A stretch of DNA of 64,000 bases from Venturia oleaginea (GCA_013176395.1 JABMLP010000021.1:124001-188000); one strand, 5' to 3'; positions 11,267-20,541 are shown, numbered from the stretch's first letter. Notes: a model not told the origin generated them from the sequence alone. A program made the numbers and translations.

Positions 11267-12591
11267 CAGTCTGCTCTGCAACCCTTATTACTAAGGACGG
11301 AGCTCCTAGGGACTATGAAGGTCAAGGGTATTGAATCTCTCTTCCTAACTCTTTCTTTCCTCAGCTTATTACAGCTTCAACTCCTAAGACTACGCTGTCT
11401 TAGGATGACCTCTGATTTCCTCTTTGTAAATTTTGCGAGAATTTACTGTGGATTGGCCCTTACAGTTGGCCCTTGCTTCTTGGAGATTCTAGCACCTTCT
11501 AGAAAATCTCAGCTTGAATTCTCTTGAATTTCCTTTTTGTTTGGCCCTTGAGGTTGGCTCTTGAGGTTGGTCTTTGAGGTTGGCCCTTGCTTCTTGGGTT
11601 AGGACAAGTGTTCTCTTCTTGAAATTCCTTTTTGTTTGGCCCTTGAGGTTGGCCCTTGCTTCTTGGGTTAGGTGTCCTCTTTAGGACCTTGACTCTACAG
11701 GCTCTTCCTGAGAGTACTGAAATGGCTGGGGTGTCCTCTTTAGGACCTTGACTCTGCAGGCTCGTCCTGAGAGTACTGAAAATGGCTTGGCTGTCCTCTT
11801 TAGGACCTTGACTCTACAGGCTCTTCCTGAGAGTACTGAAATGGCTGGGGTGTCCTCTTTAGGACCTTGACTCTGCAGGCTCGTCCTGAGAGTACTGAAA
11901 ATGGCTTGGCTGTCCTCTTTAGGACCTTGACTCTACAGGCTCTTCCTGAGAGTACTGAAATGGCTGGGGTGTCCTCTTTAGGACCTTGACTCTGCAGGCT
12001 CGTCCTGAGAGTACTGAAAATGGCTTGGCTGTCCTCTTTAGGACCTTGACTCTACAGGCTCTTCCTGAGAGTACTGAAATGGCTGGGGTGTCCTCTTTAG
12101 GACCTTGACTCTGCAGGCTCGTCCTGAGAGTACTGAAAATGGCTTGGCTGTCCTCTTTAGGACCTTGACTCTACAGGCTCTTCCTGAGAGTACTGAAATG
12201 GCTTGGGTGTCCTCTTTAGGACCTTGACTCACCAACAGAATTGACCTGGGAGTACTTTCAACTTGTGGGTGTCACTTTGGACGTTGTTGATATCCCTTCG
12301 CAAAGGACAAGTTTCAACAACTCTCAATCTTCGACGTTCGTGATTACTACACAATGAGAAGATGTAGCATCCGTCCTAGGTTATGAGGTACCTAGCAAAC
12401 TCTTTCTCAATGCCTCGCTCAATGGAGGGCTTTCTCAGTGCCTCGCTCGATGGAGGGCTTTCTCGGTACCTCACTCGATGGAGGGCTTTCTCGGTACCTC
12501 GCTCAATGGAAGGCTTTCTCTTTGCTCTGACGATTGCTGCAGAGACTCTCTCTTACTGTCAGCAAGAGGTATTGGTGCGGTACTTAGATAA
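11267..12591 (-). other. Family A 5' leader, copy 2
   Basis: Same as 5902-7226, including the 119-bp higher-order repeat (11671-12229) and the 28-bp repeat (about 12403-12520). Repeat number appears unchanged between the two copies, consistent with a recent duplication. Confidence 0.7.
11671..12229 (-). repeat. 59/60-bp tandem repeats, copy 2
   Basis: Second copy of the leader array, with the same alternation of two unit types and the same number of units as in copy 1. Confidence 0.95.
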
Positions 12592-12872
12592 TGTAAGAGT
12601 TCAACCCTCAAAGGTGTTTCGCAAGTGAGAGAAGACTGCTTGTATTTCAAAGTATCTAAGTACAAAGAAGAAAGTGTAGGTACAGGAAGAACAACTTGTA
12701 TATATAATCTTCCAAGTAGGAAAAGGACATGCTGTCCTGAGAAGAGAATAGAAAGGAGTAGAAGCGCATGTGAAACGGTCCCTGAATAATCCCTGCTAGG
12801 CGCACGTGAGAACTACCAGGTAGTGCTAAGAATCCATCCAGGATAAGTTGAGAAAGGATCTATCCTTTGACA
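12592..12872 (-). repeat. Family A LTR, copy 3 (281 bp)
   Basis: Right-hand LTR of the array, ending TTGACA at 12872 and followed by the target duplication ATACC at 12873-12877. Confidence 0.9.
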
Positions 12873-12877
12873 ATACC

Positions 12878-13064
12878 ATCCCGTGACATCTAAGTAGGAA
12901 AAGGACATGCTGTCCTGAGAAGAGAATAGAAAGGAGTAGAAGCGCATGTGAAACAGTCCCTGAATAATCCCTTCTAGGCGCACGTGAGGAACTATCAGGA
13001 ACCTACCAGGAATTGCTAAGAATCCACCTAGGATAAAATGGATATAGGATACCATCCCGTGACA
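12878..13064 (-). repeat. Family B LTR remnants
   Basis: 12878-12888 completes the split B LTR interrupted by the A array. 12889-13064 is a second B-type LTR end (TCTAAGTAGG...CATCCCGTGACA). It abuts TTACCCCTCTTCTTCCCC, the complement of a polypurine tract, so this is the 3' LTR of the B element whose pol remnant follows. U3 motifs (GCTAGGCGCACGTGAG, AGGAACTACCAGG) are shared with family A LTRs. Confidence 0.7.
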
Positions 13065-13806
13065 TTACCCCTCTTCTTCCCCGTCTTCGTGTCTCGTTAC
13101 CTGGTTCCTTCTCCGCCTAGGGCGTCGTAGTATTGGTCCGTCGTTTTCGAGAATATTGCCGTAGGTACTCTCAAAGGTATCTAAGGCTGTAGTCTCTTCT
13201 ACTTCGCTTACCGGCTCCCACGTAGGATCCACGTAGCCTGTCCACTTTACGAGAACCTCTCGTATTCTCCCTCGCCCCCTTCCTCGCCATCTCGCAGCTA
13301 AAATAGCCTCAATACCGAATTCCTCGTCGCCTTGTTTCGTTACTATAGGAGTGTTACGGATACTGTCACGTGGAACGTTTAGTGACATGTATGGCGCGTT
13401 TCTTTTGTGATTAGTAAGTTGTTACACGGGATCGAAAGGATCATGTGAACGCTCGAGCCTTGGCAAAGCGAGCGCTCGACAGGCTCGATTGCGAGCGCCA
13501 CGAGCGCAGGATTTCTTAGGAGATGGATCTCTATATAACGGACGAGACTCTGCTCCCTCAGTGTCTCCTATCTTCACTCTCTAGTTACTTCGCTATTGCT
13601 TTTAGTTACTTAGCACAATTCACGACTCTTATATCTTGCAAGCTTCGCTTCACTTGTTTGATAGAATATTGTCGCCCCGGACCACTTGAACTCTACTGTA
13701 CGGATTAGCCAAATCCAGCTAGATTACTTTGAGTCATAGCCTCTGCGTAACAAGGAGGCGGCTCGGTATTATCCAAGACCTGCGAAGGTAGAGGATCCGT
13801 ACCAGC
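13065..13806 (-). pseudogene. Family B pol 3' end: chromodomain, split by a solo LTR
   Basis: On the - strand, VTKQGDEEFGIEAILAARW ... VLVKWTGYVDPTWEPVSE ... ALDTFESTYGNILEND is a gypsy chromodomain and tail (13065-13351). The solo LTR at 13352-13752 interrupts it, and the upstream part resumes at 13758-13806 with a sequence matching the D2 pol counterpart near 20945-20998. Everything further upstream is lost at the junction with the LTR fragment at 13807. This is the intact version of the chromodomain region that is truncated in D1 and D2. Confidence 0.8.
13352..13752 (+). repeat. Solo LTR, family C (401 bp) with AGGAG target duplication
   Basis: Starts TGTTACGGATACTGTCACGTG and ends CTCTGCGTAACA. 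AGGAG is duplicated at 13347-13351 and 13753-13757. It is a diverged, shorter relative of the 470-bp LTRs of element E (27041 and 33942); the U3 middle is different and GC-richer, while the TATA region (CTCTATATAACGGACGAGAC) and U5 are similar. Confidence 0.9.
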
Positions 13807-13953
13807 TGTCAAAGGATAGATCCTTTCTCAACTTATCCTGGATGGATTCTTAGCACTACCTGGTAGTTTCCTGGTAGTCTTTCACGTGCGCCTAGCAGGG
13901 ATTGTTTGAGGATTGTTTCACATGTATTTCTATTCCTTTCCATACTTGTCTGG
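13807..13953 (+). repeat. Truncated family A-like LTR (U3 part)
   Basis: Begins TGTCAAAGGATAGATCC and follows the family A LTR (opposite orientation) for about 140 bp with divergence, then stops where the D-type LTR starts at 13954. No target duplication was found, so a recombination junction is likely. Confidence 0.65.
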
Positions 13954-14285
13954 TGTTAAGGGATGGAATCCTTCTCTCTAGCTTATCCATGACTGGATTT
14001 CCAATTGTTCTCTTGTTATTCTGCAAGCCGTCATGTTCTATTTTGCAAGCTGTCATGTTCTATTTTGCAAGCTGTCATGTTCTATTTCGCAAGCTGCCAT
14101 GTTCTATTTTGCAAGCTGTCACGTTTCCATTTAAAGATACTTTCTAGAAGGATCTATTGTAAGAGGAGGATTATATATACTAGCTATCCTTCCTGTACTT
14201 ACACTTTCTTCTCTGTACTTAGATACTTGAAATATAAGCTGTCTTCCCTCACTTGCGAAACACCTTTGAGGGTTGAACTCTTACA
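13954..14285 (+). repeat. D1 left LTR (332 bp) with 22-bp minisatellite
   Basis: Starts TGTTAAGGGATGG, ends GAACTCTTACA. It holds five units of a 22-bp repeat (TGTTCTATTTTGCAAGCTGTCA) and a TATA run near 14171-14180. U5 variants (TACTTGAAATATAAGCTGTC) match the central family A LTR rather than other D LTRs. Confidence 0.9.
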
Positions 14286-14961
14286 TTATCTAAGTACCTC
14301 AATCTTACAAAGGAAGAAAGGCTCATAGAGAGCAAGCTCCAAAAAGGAATTTCAAGAAGAGGACACTTGTCCTAATCCAAGAAGCGAGGGCCAACCTCAA
14401 GGGCCAAACAGAAAGGAATTTCAAGAAGAGGACACTTGTCCTAACTCAAGAAGCAAGGGCCAACCTCAAAGGCCAACTTCAAGGGCCAACCTCAAGGGCC
14501 AACCTCAAGGGCCAAACAAAAAGGGAATTCAAGAGAATTCAAGCTGAGATTTTCTAGAAGGTGCTAGAATCTCCAAGAAGCAAGGGCCAACCGAAAGGGC
14601 CAATCCAAAAAGGGAATTCAAGAGAATTCAAACTGAGATTTTCTAGAACGTGCTGGAATCTCCAAGAAGCAAGGGCAGGTCATCCTAAGACAGCGTAGTC
14701 TTAGGAGTTGAAGCTGTAATAAGCTGAGGAAAGAAAGAGCTAGGAAGAGAGATTTAATACACTTGGCCTTCACAGTCCCTGGGAGCTCTGTCCTTAGTAA
14801 TAAGGATTGCAGAGCGGACTATAGTGTAAAAATCCTTCTGGGATTCTATAGTCACCTTCCTATACTAATAGGCATTGACTCTATACTGCCTAGCAAATCT
14901 CTAGAGTAGAGCCTAGGAGTGTGTATAGTAGTGCTCTCTATTATCTCTCATAGGTGAAAAT
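14286..14961 (+). other. D1 leader
   Basis: Untranslated stretch between LTR and gag with short repeats of GGCCAACCTCAAG and AAGAAGAGGACACTTGTCC. It is shared in part with the family A leader. D2 does not have it. Confidence 0.7.
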
Positions 14962-15984
14962 ATGGAAGGAGAAGATCAGGAACAAAGAGTTCCTCAAGAA
15001 CCCCAAGCCCTACAAGAAGCTATGGCAGCATTACAACATCAACTAGCCATTCAGAACGATGCTATTACGCGTATTCTTACAATCTTGCCTAACACTACTC
15101 GCTCTGAGAACGTAGTAGAAGGACAAGAGACTAAGAATTCACAAAAAGACAGAATACATAGGAAGAAAGCTGTACTTCCTAAGCTCCAAGAATTTGATGG
15201 CAAGCGTTCTGAATGGGCTCAGTGGTTTCAACAAGCAAGGATGAAGTTGGAGATAGACGCAGAATCTATAGGGGATAGTAGGAACCAATTTGCCTACATC
15301 TTCTCCTCTCTACGAGGCTCCGCAGCTCAGGCTACTCTGGCCTACGTAAAGACAGCTCCAGAGGAAGATAAAACGGGACAGAAATTGTTACAGTATATGG
15401 ACAACTTCTATGGCGATCCAGTACAACAACAAAGAGCTACTGTAAGCCTGTCCACAATCAAACAAAAAGAGAAAGAACCCTTCTTCTCTTTTCTTCCCCG
15501 TTTTGAAACCACTCTTGCTAATGCTGGAGGAATGACTTGGCCTGACGCTGTTAAAATTGCATTTCTACACAAAGCAATAAATCAAGAGCTGCGAAACCAG
15601 AGAATAGGCCAATCTCAGAGTACCTCCTACCAGCAGTTTGTGTCCGATCTTTTGAATACAAGTATGCAAATCACTACAGCAAAGATGCTCTCTTCCTCAG
15701 AAGATAAGTTACGATTCAGAGATAAAGAGAAGTCTTTTAAAGATCTGAACGCTATGGACTGGGAGCCTACACGCGTAAACAAGTTAAAAATTTCGTCTAA
15801 AGCCTATGAATATAGGAAGGCAAATAACCTCTGCTTACGCTGTGGGAAGGCCGGCCATAGAATGAAAGACTGCTGGTTGGATACAGAGGTAGAAAGAGTC
15901 ACGCAACTTGGTTCAAAAAGGGCCAAAGGAACCACTGAGGAGAATGAAGAAGTTGAAGAAGAGGACTACTCGGAAAAAGAGTAG
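14962..15984 (+). CDS. D1 Gag, 340 aa
   Basis: Structural protein of the retrotransposon particle. The N-terminal half is glutamine-rich with a possible coiled coil (residues about 10-45). The middle (about 60-230) resembles the gypsy capsid/retrotrans_gag region (FDGKRSEWAQWFQQARMKL, YMDNFYGDP). Near the C-terminus is one CCHC knuckle, CLRCGKAGHRMKDC (about residue 295-308), for RNA binding, then an acidic tail. The reading frame is intact. ATG 14962 is the first start after the leader; an internal ATG at 15022 is the one kept in D2. The stop TAG at 15982-15984 lies inside the overlap with the pol frame. Confidence 0.85.
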   Translation: MEGEDQEQRVPQEPQALQEAMAALQHQLAIQNDAITRILTILPNTTRSENVVEGQETKNSQKDRIHRKKAVLPKLQEFDGKRSEWAQWFQQARMKLEIDAESIGDSRNQFAYIFSSLRGSAAQATLAYVKTAPEEDKTGQKLLQYMDNFYGDPVQQQRATVSLSTIKQKEKEPFFSFLPRFETTLANAGGMTWPDAVKIAFLHKAINQELRNQRIGQSQSTSYQQFVSDLLNTSMQITTAKMLSSSEDKLRFRDKEKSFKDLNAMDWEPTRVNKLKISSKAYEYRKANNLCLRCGKAGHRMKDCWLDTEVERVTQLGSKRAKGTTEENEEVEEEDYSEKE

Positions 15985-16011
15985 CCTCTATCCAAAGTCG
16001 TGGATGGAGGC
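15972..16011 (+). promoter_or_regulatory. Predicted -1 frameshift signal between D1 gag and pol
   Basis: The pol frame opens at 15957 and gag stops at 15984, so any -1 shift must occur there. The run GGAAAAA (15972-15978) is followed by a 5-nt spacer and an 11-bp stem, GCCTCTATCCA (15984-15994) with TGGATGGAGGC (16001-16011), one G-U pair, 6-nt loop. The heptamer is not a perfect X XXY YYZ site. Confidence 0.6.
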
Positions 16012-16031
16012 GTAGAGTAGATAGAGCAAAA

Positions 16032-19000
16032 TTGTCAAAGGAGTCAATTGAGAGAGTAAATAGTATTTTGAATTCGAACAAAGACACTGATTCACACCGT
16101 TCTCGGATAGAAAAAGAATGGGAGCAGTTCAGACCCAAGATGCTCTCCCGCCTTTTCTACACAAATACTATAGTGAACGATATATACTCTCTTAAAACTC
16201 TCCTTGATAATGGATCTAGCTGCTACGCATCAATAAACGAGGAGAAAGCTTCGCAGATGGACCTTGAAGTACTCCCTATTAGTCCGCGTACTATAGGTGG
16301 AGTTCTTAAGGAAGAAGGACAGACCCAAGTGACAAAAATTGCGAAGTTGAACCTAGATTTAGGGGGACTTATATGCAACGCTTTTGCTTATATAGTCCCG
16401 GGACAATTTGAGGATCTTCTACTAGGCAGGCCTTTTCTCAAGGACACCAAAGCCGTTATCAATGAATCTAAAGGTACTCTTACCTTTGCAAACGGGATTA
16501 GCATTCGCGATGCTAAATTTGAAGACAAACTTGATATACAACAAGTAGCGCCCGTAAGATTCCACCGCCTTGTCACTTCTACACTTGAGAAAATCAAAGA
16601 CGCGTCTAGAGTATTTGCTGTTACTCTTCGAGATATTGATATTGCCTTGAAGCCGAAAGTCCCTTTGACAACAGAGCAAATACTGGAATTGCTACCTAAG
16701 AGGTTTCATAAGTACGCTGCTGTCTTTGATCCTAAAAGGGCCGAGAGACTACCACCGCATCGCCCTGGGATTGATCACGAAATACCTATAGAAGAAGGAA
16801 AACCACTTCCTTGGGGACCTCTATATGGTATGGGTCGAGAACAACTCCTTGTTTTGCGAAGGACTCTTACAGAGCTACTAGATAAAGGCTTTATCCGAGA
16901 GAGTAAATCAGTTGCTGCGTCTCCAGTTCTCTTTGTGAAGAAACCAGGAGGGGGCTTACGCTTTTGCGTAGACTACCGAGCCTTAAACGCAATTACTCGA
17001 AAGGATAGGTACCCGCTACCGTTAGTAAAAGAGACTTTACTAACCTTAGCTCGTGCTAAGTATCTTAGTAAGCTTGATGTAAATGCTGCCTTCCACAAGA
17101 TTCGAATCGCAACGGGAGATGAGTTCAAAACTGCCTTTCGAACTAGATATGGTCTATTTGAATGGCTAGTTACTCCCTTTGGCTTAACCGGTGCACCTGC
17201 GTCTTTTCAACGGTATATAAACTATATCCTTCGACGATACCTAGACGAGTTCTGCTCAGCTTATCTAGACGATATAGTAATATACTCTTCAAAGAACCTT
17301 AAAGACCATGAAGAAAAGACTGAAAAGATACTTCAAAGCTGCCTTAACGCTGGGTTATACCTTGATATTCGGAAGTGCGAGTTTAATACCAAACGAGTCA
17401 AGTATCTAGGCTTCGTTATAGATACTGAAACGGGCCTACACATGGATCCGGAGAAGATCAAAGCAATTAAAGAATGGGAACGTCCTACTACTCTACGAGG
17501 AGTACGTGGCTTCCTAGGCTTTACAAACTTCTACCGTGACTTTGTAAAAGATAACTCAACAATAAGGGAGCCTCTGGTTCGCCTTACAAAGAAGAATACT
17601 CCATTTTTATGGGGAAAGGAGCAAGAAGAATCTTTTCAAAAACTTAAGGCAGAGTTTTGCAAAGAACCTGTCCTGTCTGCACTTGATGAAGATAAGCCTA
17701 CGCGAGTAGAACCTGATGCTTCAGGCTGGGCTTCCGGAGCAGTACTTAGTCAAAAAGATGAGCTAGGTAACTGGAAACCATGTGCTTTCTTCTCTACTAA
17801 GCACTTGCCAGCCGAATGCAATTATGATATCCACGACAAAGAACTTATGGCTATAGTCAAAGCTCTAGTCCATTGGACTAGCGAGCTACTAAGCCTAAGT
17901 AAGCCATTCATTATCCTCACAGATCACAAGAACCTTGAGAAGTTTATGGTAAAAAGGGAACTAAATGAAAGGCAAATGAGATGGGCGCAGATACTAGCTA
18001 AGTTTAACTTCAAACTAGGCTATCGCCCAGGCTCTGAATCTGTAGTTCCAGACGCCTTAACTCGAAGGGATCAAGATCTCCCAAAGGATATTCAAGACCC
18101 AAGAATCGTTGAAAGAACTAGAACGTTATTACCTCCAAAGCTTTGGATTAACGTTCTAGAGGATAAGACTCCTGCAAGAGAAGAAGCTGCCCAAGAAAAT
18201 GCTCAAGAAGTAGACAAAGAACCTATCCCCTTTATACAAAATCCCTTTCTCTCAGGTGATCTAAGGGATAGATGGGAAACTGCACTCGAAGGAGATCTAG
18301 ACTACAGACGTATTTTCCAAAGCGTTCTAAAGCAAGATAGGCAGTTCCCATCTAAGCTAAAGGTTCCTACTTCTATAGGAGATTGTAAAGTCGAAAATAA
18401 CCAGCTCTACTATAGAGACCGAATCTGGTTGCCCTCCTACGAGCCTCTCTTAACAGGAGTAATTCAAGAAATACACGATTCAGTCCTATCAGGGCATCCT
18501 GGACGAGAAGCTACTATTGCTATTCTCTCCAGACAGTTCTACTGGCCGGGATTTGCTCAAGATATACGTCAGTTTATACGCAATTGTGACGTCTGCGGAA
18601 GAACTTCAGTCTGGCGAGACAAAAAGAAAGGTTTACTTAAACCTCTTCCTGTCCCTAGCCGTATCTGGCAAGATATTTCAGTAGACTTCATAGTCGAATT
18701 ACCAGAGAGCCAAAGATGCACAAGACTCTGCGTTATTACTGACCGCTTGGGTAAAGGAACTATCCTGTTCCCAGTGCCTAAAGAACAGTTTGGAGCTGAA
18801 GGATTTGCAAAACTATTTATGCAGAACTACGTAAGATTACACTGGCTTCCTAGATCTCTAGTCTCAGATAGGGACACGCAATTTGTTAATGCTTTCTGGA
18901 AAGAAGTTTGTCACCTTCTTAAGATAGAGAGAAGACTCTCTACAGCGTATCACCCTGAGACTGATGGATCTACGGAAAGAAGAAATCAAGAAGTTGAAGC

Positions 19001-19643
19001 CTATCTACGTAAGTTCTGTACATTTAGTCAGAACGACTGGGTCGAGCTCCTGCCTATTGCTCAAATATGCCTCGATAATAGACCAAACCAAGCTACGGGC
19101 CTATCGCCTTTCTTCTTAACCCACGGTTATAACATTGAGCATATAGGAACTGTTGAAGCTCCCCAGGAAACCCCTAAGAATCCAAAAGAAAAAGCACAAG
19201 ATCTTGTAGCAAAATTGAAGGACGCACAAGAATGGGCAGAAACGTCAATGGTATCAGCTCAGCAACAGCAAGAATACTACTCTAATAGAGATCGTGCTCC
19301 GGCTGACTCTTTTAAAGTGGGAGACAAAGTCTGGCTCAACCTAAAGAACGTAAAAACCCTACGTCCTTGTAAGAAACTAGACTGGATTCATGGGAAGTAT
19401 ACAGTTACACGAGTTATCAACTCAATCTCTTACGAGCTTGATACACCCAGAGGAATCCACAACCGATTTCATACGTCTTTACTTAGGAGAGCTGGCACAG
19501 ATCCCCTACCTTCACAAATACAAGATAATACACAGCCGCCTCCTATAGTAACTGAACAAGGAGACGAGGAATACGGTATCGAGGCTATTCTAGCCGCAAG
19601 ATGGCGCCGGCGAGGTCGACAACAAACGCGAGAAGTCTGTTAA
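16032..19643 (+). CDS. D1 Pol polyprotein, about 1203 aa, chromodomain truncated
   Basis: Ty3/gypsy Pol with domains in order. Protease-like LLDNGSSCYASI (near residue 57-68; DNG instead of the usual DTG/DSG). RT with FCVDYRALNAITRKDRYPLP and SAYLDDIVIYS (catalytic YLDD). RNase H with VEPDASGWASGAVLSQ and TDHKNLEKF. Integrase H2C2 (HDSVLSGHPGR ... RNCDVCGR) and core VDFIVELP, SDRDTQFVNAFW, YHPETDGSTERRNQE. The chromodomain begins (EEYGIEAILAARW) but is cut: the last residues V-C-stop read into the LTR, whose TGTTAA supplies Cys and the stop. No ATG is needed, since the frame is open from 15957 and Pol is probably made by frameshifting from Gag. 16032 is a TTG. The frame is fully open, so copying was recent. 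Confidence 0.9.
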   Translation: MSKESIERVNSILNSNKDTDSHRSRIEKEWEQFRPKMLSRLFYTNTIVNDIYSLKTLLDNGSSCYASINEEKASQMDLEVLPISPRTIGGVLKEEGQTQVTKIAKLNLDLGGLICNAFAYIVPGQFEDLLLGRPFLKDTKAVINESKGTLTFANGISIRDAKFEDKLDIQQVAPVRFHRLVTSTLEKIKDASRVFAVTLRDIDIALKPKVPLTTEQILELLPKRFHKYAAVFDPKRAERLPPHRPGIDHEIPIEEGKPLPWGPLYGMGREQLLVLRRTLTELLDKGFIRESKSVAASPVLFVKKPGGGLRFCVDYRALNAITRKDRYPLPLVKETLLTLARAKYLSKLDVNAAFHKIRIATGDEFKTAFRTRYGLFEWLVTPFGLTGAPASFQRYINYILRRYLDEFCSAYLDDIVIYSSKNLKDHEEKTEKILQSCLNAGLYLDIRKCEFNTKRVKYLGFVIDTETGLHMDPEKIKAIKEWERPTTLRGVRGFLGFTNFYRDFVKDNSTIREPLVRLTKKNTPFLWGKEQEESFQKLKAEFCKEPVLSALDEDKPTRVEPDASGWASGAVLSQKDELGNWKPCAFFSTKHLPAECNYDIHDKELMAIVKALVHWTSELLSLSKPFIILTDHKNLEKFMVKRELNERQMRWAQILAKFNFKLGYRPGSESVVPDALTRRDQDLPKDIQDPRIVERTRTLLPPKLWINVLEDKTPAREEAAQENAQEVDKEPIPFIQNPFLSGDLRDRWETALEGDLDYRRIFQSVLKQDRQFPSKLKVPTSIGDCKVENNQLYYRDRIWLPSYEPLLTGVIQEIHDSVLSGHPGREATIAILSRQFYWPGFAQDIRQFIRNCDVCGRTSVWRDKKKGLLKPLPVPSRIWQDISVDFIVELPESQRCTRLCVITDRLGKGTILFPVPKEQFGAEGFAKLFMQNYVRLHWLPRSLVSDRDTQFVNAFWKEVCHLLKIERRLSTAYHPETDGSTERRNQEVEAYLRKFCTFSQNDWVELLPIAQICLDNRPNQATGLSPFFLTHGYNIEHIGTVEAPQETPKNPKEKAQDLVAKLKDAQEWAETSMVSAQQQQEYYSNRDRAPADSFKVGDKVWLNLKNVKTLRPCKKLDWIHGKYTVTRVINSISYELDTPRGIHNRFHTSLLRRAGTDPLPSQIQDNTQPPPIVTEQGDEEYGIEAILAARWRRRGRQQTREVC

Positions 19644-19948
19644 GCGATGGAATCCTTCTCTCTAGCTTATCCATGACTGGATTTCCAATTGTTCTCTTGT
19701 TATTCTGCAAGCTGTCATGTTCTATTTTGCAAGCTGTCATGTTCTATTTCGCAAGCTGCCATGTTCTATTTTGCAAGCTGTCACGTTTCCATTTAAAGAT
19801 ACTTTCTAGAAGGATCTATTGTAAGAGGAGGATTATATATACTAGCTATCCTTCCTGTACTTACACTTTCTTCTCTGTACTTAGATACTTTGAAATACAA
19901 GCAGTCTTCTCTCACTTGCGAAACACCTTTGAGGGTTGAACTCTTACA
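19638..19948 (+). repeat. D1 right LTR (311 bp)
   Basis: Starts TGTTAAGCGATGG (C where other D LTRs have G) and ends CTCTTACA. It has four minisatellite units and is the same length as the D2 3' LTR at 20542-20852. Its first six bases serve as the last sense codon and stop of pol. Confidence 0.9.
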
Positions 19949-20541
19949 GAACCTCGGAACGGCAGGTCAAACCAACTCAGCAAGCCTTACCAGGAATCCA
20001 AGAGGAAGACCGAGAAAACTCCCAATAATCCCAGAGACTGTTGAGAGACCCAGGCCAGCCAGGGAATTGGTACCTAAATTTCCAGTCTTTGAGAGAATTG
20101 TTAGGAAATTCACGCCAGAGGAAATTGCATTGGCAGACTCCCAAGGGCCAGAAGCAACAAGTCGAACAGAGTCATCTCACCCGGCTGAGTCTGAGACAGC
20201 AATTCCTACTCAACCTACCTCTACACCTGTGCATTCTACACCTGCATCAACTCAAGCTCAAGAACCAACAGGGCGTAAGAGACTTAGGTCAGACTCTATT
20301 ACCTCGGACGAGAGACCATCGAAAAGACTCGATTACGCTATGTTCGCCCAGATCATGATGATGGCTAGTGAGCTTGCTGCAGATGGGAAAGATTTCCTAG
20401 GTGAGATCGACGAAGCTGCTTTCATTGCGTGCAAGGAGACAGTGGGAGCCAGGCACAACATCCCTATCCCCAAGACCTACAAAGAGGCGATCCAGGACAA
20501 GAAATGGGGCCACCTATGGAAGGAGGCTATTCAGAAGGAAC
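19949..20541 (+). pseudogene. Ty1/copia pol fragment (linker between integrase and RT)
   Basis: Open frame with a low-complexity Ser/Thr/Pro-rich linker followed by IPKTYKEAIQDKKWGHLW and AIQKE, the conserved entry to the copia RT domain. The frame continues across element D2 at 25804 (ELVALESNHTW), once the GGAAC duplication is counted only once. The integrase part that should lie upstream is absent because D1 abuts at 19948. Confidence 0.8.

Larger units (their letters stand above)
1868..12872 (-). mobile_element. Tandem Ty3/gypsy array, family A: LTR-internal-LTR-internal-LTR
   Basis: Three LTRs (1868-2148, 7227-7506, 12592-12872) alternate with two almost identical internal regions (2149-7226 and 7507-12591), a period of about 5,360 bp. 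The whole array is flanked by one 5-bp target duplication, ATACC at 1863-1867 and 12873-12877. That indicates one insertion followed by unequal exchange between LTRs rather than two insertions. The element reads on the - strand: LTR start TGTCAAAGGATAG, end GAACTCTTACA, polypurine tract (complement of TTACCCTTCTTCTCCCCC) beside the left LTR. Both internal copies are coding-defective: gag lacks its N-terminal part and zinc knuckle, and the integrase catalytic core is missing. Confidence 0.9.
13954..19948 (+). mobile_element. Ty3/gypsy element D1
   Basis: LTR 13954-14285, leader 14286-14961, gag, pol, LTR 19638-19948. The two LTRs are clearly different (a 22-bp repeat unit and several substitutions). 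The flanks (TCTGG left, GAACC right) are not a target duplication. So this is not one simple insertion; its left end has probably been exchanged with another element. The internal region lacks most of the chromodomain and any polypurine tract before the 3' LTR. The gag-pol part from 15020 to the end is repeated as D2 in inverted orientation. Confidence 0.85.

Noticed and set aside
1868..12872. Two independent insertions of family A side by side
   Set aside because: A shared central LTR and a single outer duplication (ATACC) favour one insertion with LTR-LTR exchange.
13902..14328. Cys/Phe-rich ORFs in the D LTR (also at 19601, 20551, 25480 and 28272)
   Set aside because: They are the 22-bp minisatellite read in frame and occur in every D LTR.
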